A stretch of 64,000 bases of DNA from JBBROS01 sp965260935 (lineage in GTDB: Bacteria; Pseudomonadota; Alphaproteobacteria; Acetobacterales; Acetobacteraceae). Location of the stretch: the NCBI GenBank assembly GCA_965260935.1, contig OZ253374.1:3472001-3536000 (forward strand), written 5' to 3'. A program made the translations under genes and the position numbers. Positions 61,080 through 64,000 of the stretch are shown here, piece by piece. The stretch's first letter is position 1, and each line of letters opens with the position of its first letter. The notes beneath the pieces were generated by a model. It was given only the letters and a program-made list of their open reading frames with translations. It did no database searches and was not told the DNA's origin.

Positions 61080-61674
61080 AGTCACGGACGAACCGGACGG
61101 CCTGCATCGCCGCTGCGTCGTTACGCGGACGCATGGCGAGCGAGCCCATATGCTCCGCTTCGTTGTCGGCCCGGACAACGCCATCGTGCCGGACCTTGCC
61201 GCGAAACTGCCCGGCCGGGGAATTTGGTTGAGTGCCCGCCGTGATGTGCTAGAAACCGCGCATACGAAGGGTGCCTTTCCAAGGGCAGCCAAGCGCCAGG
61301 TTTCAGTCCCGCCCGACCTGCTGAACCAAGTCGAATCCGGGCTGTTCCGGCGTGTCACCGAACTTCTTGGCTTGGCCCGGCGCGCAGGCCAGGCCGTCAG
61401 CGGCTTTCAAAAGGCGCGTGAATGGCTCACCGCCGGCCGTGCCAGATTGATCGTGCAGGCAAGCGACGGCAGCCCGGACGAGCGGCAGCGTTTCCTGAGC
61501 GGCGCAAGGACCGTGCCGGTCGTAACGCCGTTGACGGCCGCGGCACTGGGAGCGGTGTTCGGCCGTGACCATGTTGTGCATACAGTGCTGGCGCACGGCC
61601 GCTTGGCCGATGCGCTGGCAATTGAGACAGAGAGGCTCGCCGGCGTCGCCGGCCAGCCAGGTAAATTGGGATAA
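61066..61674 (+). CDS. YlxR (DUF448)/L7Ae-like RNA-binding protein
   Basis: A 202-aa fusion. The N-terminal YlxR/DUF448 domain (HRRCVVTRTHGERAHMLRFVVGPDNAIVPDLAAKLPGRGIWLSARRDVL) is an RNA-binding fold, and the C-terminal part (LLGLARRAGQAVSGFQKAREWLTAGRARLIVQASDGS) resembles ribosomal L7Ae/L30e. The start is GTG 61066, which overlaps the end of nusA by 14 bp. This fused form between nusA and infB is typical of alphaproteobacteria. Function unknown. Confidence 0.88.
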   Translation: MSTLEVTDEPDGLHRRCVVTRTHGERAHMLRFVVGPDNAIVPDLAAKLPGRGIWLSARRDVLETAHTKGAFPRAAKRQVSVPPDLLNQVESGLFRRVTELLGLARRAGQAVSGFQKAREWLTAGRARLIVQASDGSPDERQRFLSGARTVPVVTPLTAAALGAVFGRDHVVHTVLAHGRLADALAIETERLAGVAGQPGKLG

Positions 61675-61681
61675 GACGTCG

Positions 61682-64000
61682 ATGAGCGATAACCAGAACC
61701 AAGACCCGGCCAAGAGCAGACTGTCGCTTCGCCCGGCTGGCCGGCTCGAACTCGGTCGCACTGTCGATGCCGGCTCCGTCCGGCAGAGCTTCAGCCATGG
61801 CCGCACCAAGGTCGTGCAAGTCGAGGTGCGCAAGAAGCGCTCGCCGGTCGCCGCCCCCCCTGCCGCCGCGGCCCCGCAGCTTGCGACCAAGCCTACCACG
61901 CCTGGCGTCCCGCCGCCGCCCCGTACACCCGCCGGCCAGCCCCGCGCCTTGACCGCGACCGAAGTCGCCGTCCGCCAGCGCGTGCTCGCCGAGCAGCAGA
62001 AGGAAGCGGCACGTCTTGAGGCCGAGCGCCGCGAGCAGGAGAAGATCTCGATCCTCTCCGCCGCCGAAGAAGCTCGCCGTCGCGAAGAAGAGGCCCGCCG
62101 CGCCGCCGAAGAGGAGGCCCGTCAAGCCGCGGAACAAGCAGCCCGCGAGAAAGCCGAAGCGGAAGCCCAAGCAGAAGCCGCCGCAGTCGCGGAGGCAACC
62201 TCGGCGCCCGCCCCCGCATCAACGGTCGCGCCAACGCCCGCGGCGCCGAAGCCAGCCGCGCCCGAGATCAGGCGTCCTCCAACCACGCCCGGCGCACCCA
62301 ACGAGATTCTCCGCCTCAAGCCCACCCGCCCCGGCGAGGAAGACGAAGCCCCACGCCGCCGTCCCGGCATTGTCGCCCCCGGTCGCAAGCCCGTTCTCCC
62401 CGTCGTCAAGAAAGCCGGCGACGGACGCCGTGCCGGCCGCATCGACGTCCAGGCCGCCATCGAAGGCGAGGATGAGAAAAGCCGCAGCCTCGCCTCCGTC
62501 CGCCGTCAGCGTGAGCGCGAGCGCCGCCAGGCCGAGCTCGAGATGCTCCGCAGCGATCAGATGAAGGTCGTCCGCGACGTGGTCCTGCCCGAAACCATCA
62601 CCGTCCAGGAACTCGCCAACCGTATGGCCGCCCGTATGCCGGAGGTCATCAAGAGCCTGATGAAGATGGGCGTCATGGCCACCCCGGCTCAATCGCTCGA
62701 CGCCGACACCGCCGAGCTCGTCATCCAGGAATTCGGCCACCGCGTCCGCCGCGTCAGCGAGAGCGACGTCGAGCTCGGCATCGATGGCGAAGAGGACGTC
62801 GACGCCGATATGCTGCCCCGCGCCCCCGTGGTCACGATCATGGGCCACGTCGACCACGGCAAGACCAGCCTGCTCGACGCGCTGCGTAGCACCGACGTGG
62901 CCGGCGCCGAGGCCGGCGGCATCACCCAGCACATCGGCGCCTATCAGGTCGAGACCAAGGCCGGCAACAGGATCACCTTTCTCGACACGCCGGGCCATGA
63001 GGCCTTCACCGCCATGCGCAGCCGCGGCGCCTCCGTCACCGACATCGTTGTCCTGGTCGTGGCCGCCGACGATGGCGTCATGCCGCAAACCATCGAGGCC
63101 ATCCGCCACGCCAAGGCCGCCGACGCGCCGATCATCGTCGCCATCAACAAGATGGACCGCCCGGACGCCAACCCCGACCGCGTGCGCCAGGAACTGTTGA
63201 GCCACGACATCGTCGTCGAGCAGATGGGCGGCGAAACGCAGAACGTCGAAGTCTCCGCCACCAAGCGCACCGGCCTCGACGAGCTGGAGGAGGCGATCAT
63301 GCTCCAGGCCGAGATCCTCGACCTGCGCGCCAACCCGGAGCGCGCCGCCGAGGGCAGCGTCATCGAAAGCCGCCTGGACCGCGGCCGCGGCCCGGTCGCA
63401 ACCGTGCTCGTGCAAAAAGGCACTCTCCACCAAGGCGACATCGTCGTTGCCGGCGCCGAATGGGGCCGCGTCCGCGCCATGCTGGACAACAAGGCTCAGC
63501 AGATCAAAGTCGCCGGCCCGTCCATCCCGGTCGAGATTCTCGGCCTCTCCAGCGCCCCCTCCGCCGGCGAGCCTTTCGTCGCGGTCGAGAACGAGACCCG
63601 CGCCAAGGAGGTCAGCGAGTTCCGCCAGCGTAAGGTCCGCGACCGCGCCGCCGCCGGGGCCACCGCCGCCCGCGGCACCTTGGACGAGATGCTGGCCCGC
63701 ATCGTCGCCGGCGACCAGAAAGAAGTCGCCATCGTCATCAAGGCCGACGTGCAAGGCAGCGCCGAGGCCATCCAGGCCACGGTCCTGAAACTGGCCCACG
63801 AGGAAGTCCGCGTCCGCGTCCTCCTCGCCAGCGTCGGCCAGATCACGGAAAGCGACGTGCAACTGGCCCGCGCCAGCGACGGCGTTATCGTCGCCTTTAA
63901 CGTCCGCGCGACCAGCCAGGCGCGCGAGATGGCCCAGCGCGACGCGGTCGACATCCGCTACTACTCGGTCATCTACGACGTCGCCGACGACATCGAGAAG
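61682..64000 (+). CDS. infB: Translation initiation factor IF-2, 3' end outside window
   Basis: IF-2 places initiator tRNA on the ribosome. 773 codons are present in an open frame that runs off the window. The N-terminal ~240 residues are a charged coiled-coil with Ala/Glu/Arg repeats (EEARRREEEARRAAEEEARQAAEQ) and a proline-rich stretch. The G domain begins near residue 382: PVVTIMGHVDHGKTSLLDAL, then TFLDTPGHEAFTAMRSRG, the INKMD G4 motif and SATK. The ATG is 61682. Domain III is present (ANPERAAEGSVIESRLDRGRGPVATVLV); the C-terminal part is cut. Confidence 0.97.
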   Translation, partial: MSDNQNQDPAKSRLSLRPAGRLELGRTVDAGSVRQSFSHGRTKVVQVEVRKKRSPVAAPPAAAAPQLATKPTTPGVPPPPRTPAGQPRALTATEVAVRQRVLAEQQKEAARLEAERREQEKISILSAAEEARRREEEARRAAEEEARQAAEQAAREKAEAEAQAEAAAVAEATSAPAPASTVAPTPAAPKPAAPEIRRPPTTPGAPNEILRLKPTRPGEEDEAPRRRPGIVAPGRKPVLPVVKKAGDGRRAGRIDVQAAIEGEDEKSRSLASVRRQRERERRQAELEMLRSDQMKVVRDVVLPETITVQELANRMAARMPEVIKSLMKMGVMATPAQSLDADTAELVIQEFGHRVRRVSESDVELGIDGEEDVDADMLPRAPVVTIMGHVDHGKTSLLDALRSTDVAGAEAGGITQHIGAYQVETKAGNRITFLDTPGHEAFTAMRSRGASVTDIVVLVVAADDGVMPQTIEAIRHAKAADAPIIVAINKMDRPDANPDRVRQELLSHDIVVEQMGGETQNVEVSATKRTGLDELEEAIMLQAEILDLRANPERAAEGSVIESRLDRGRGPVATVLVQKGTLHQGDIVVAGAEWGRVRAMLDNKAQQIKVAGPSIPVEILGLSSAPSAGEPFVAVENETRAKEVSEFRQRKVRDRAAAGATAARGTLDEMLARIVAGDQKEVAIVIKADVQGSAEAIQATVLKLAHEEVRVRVLLASVGQITESDVQLARASDGVIVAFNVRATSQAREMAQRDAVDIRYYSVIYDVADDIEK

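Noticed and set aside
59487..61358. 623-codon open frame opposite nusA
   Set aside because: Antisense shadow of nusA and ylxR, without recognisable motifs.
62219..63862. 547-codon open frame opposite infB
   Set aside because: Antisense shadow; infB has all G-domain motifs on the plus strand.
1..64000. CRISPR array, prophage or intact transposon
   Set aside because: No regularly spaced repeats, integrase, phage structural gene or complete insertion sequence with paired terminal repeats was seen.

Overview
The window comes from a high-G+C alphaproteobacterium, most likely Rhodospirillales and plausibly Acetobacteraceae. This rests on strongly C/G-ending codons and on gene orders typical of the class: hisG-hisD-infA-maf-rng-yacG next to tRNA-Phe, rimP-nusA-ylxR-infB, glnK-amtB, and a short-form HisG. 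The genus is inference; no rRNA lies in the window.

Layout. 0-6 kb: a divergent SRAP/YedK gene (cut by the window edge) and a compact leucine/isovalerate catabolic operon (mccB, methylglutaconyl-CoA hydratase, mccA, HMG-CoA lyase). 6-9.5 kb: an amidohydrolase preceded by a 9-codon mini-ORF, and glgX. 10-16.6 kb (minus strand): an exopolysaccharide/amino-sugar block in which glmU, glmS, an SDR epimerase, a tRNA-Val, an outer-membrane export lipoprotein and a PEP-CTERM-type chain-length regulator share one strand. 16.6-24.1 kb: phosphoglycolate phosphatase, a DUF3108 protein, tRNA-Val, an M20 peptidase, tRNA-Phe, then yacG-rng-maf-infA-hisD-hisG on the minus strand. The rng gene appears to carry a single-base frameshift near its 5' end.

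24.1-25.4 kb is a decayed segment: an IS630-type transposase remnant abutting a dead 5' fragment of a ugpB-like gene. 25.4-30 kb: ftsK and the glnK-amtB nitrogen operon with a clear terminator. 30-41 kb: a UbiH-type hydroxylase, an S9 peptidase, a radical SAM protein coupled to a DUF4130-UdgX fusion (a putative DNA repair/modification pair), a cytochrome P450, an orphan amino-acid-type binding protein, a small protein, a polysaccharide deacetylase, an RluA-type pseudouridine synthase and a 2-hydroxyacid dehydrogenase.

41-50.6 kb is a surface-polysaccharide locus. rfbBACD (dTDP-L-rhamnose) and a GT2 gene lie on the minus strand; on the plus strand are a tandem two-domain GT2 protein with duplicated N-terminal modules and two visibly AT-richer glycosyltransferase genes that look acquired. 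50.6-54.7 kb: cupin, AI-2E-type transporter, glycogen phosphorylase. 54.9-58.9 kb: dapB, metK, trmB (no canonical start codon) and an acyltransferase. 58.9-64 kb: rimP-nusA-ylxR-infB, preceded by an intrinsic terminator so close to rimP that it must be read through or act as an attenuator. infB runs off the window.

The most unusual functional unit is the radical SAM/DUF4130-UdgX pair at 33.0-35.7 kb. No CRISPR array, rRNA, intact insertion sequence or prophage was seen.
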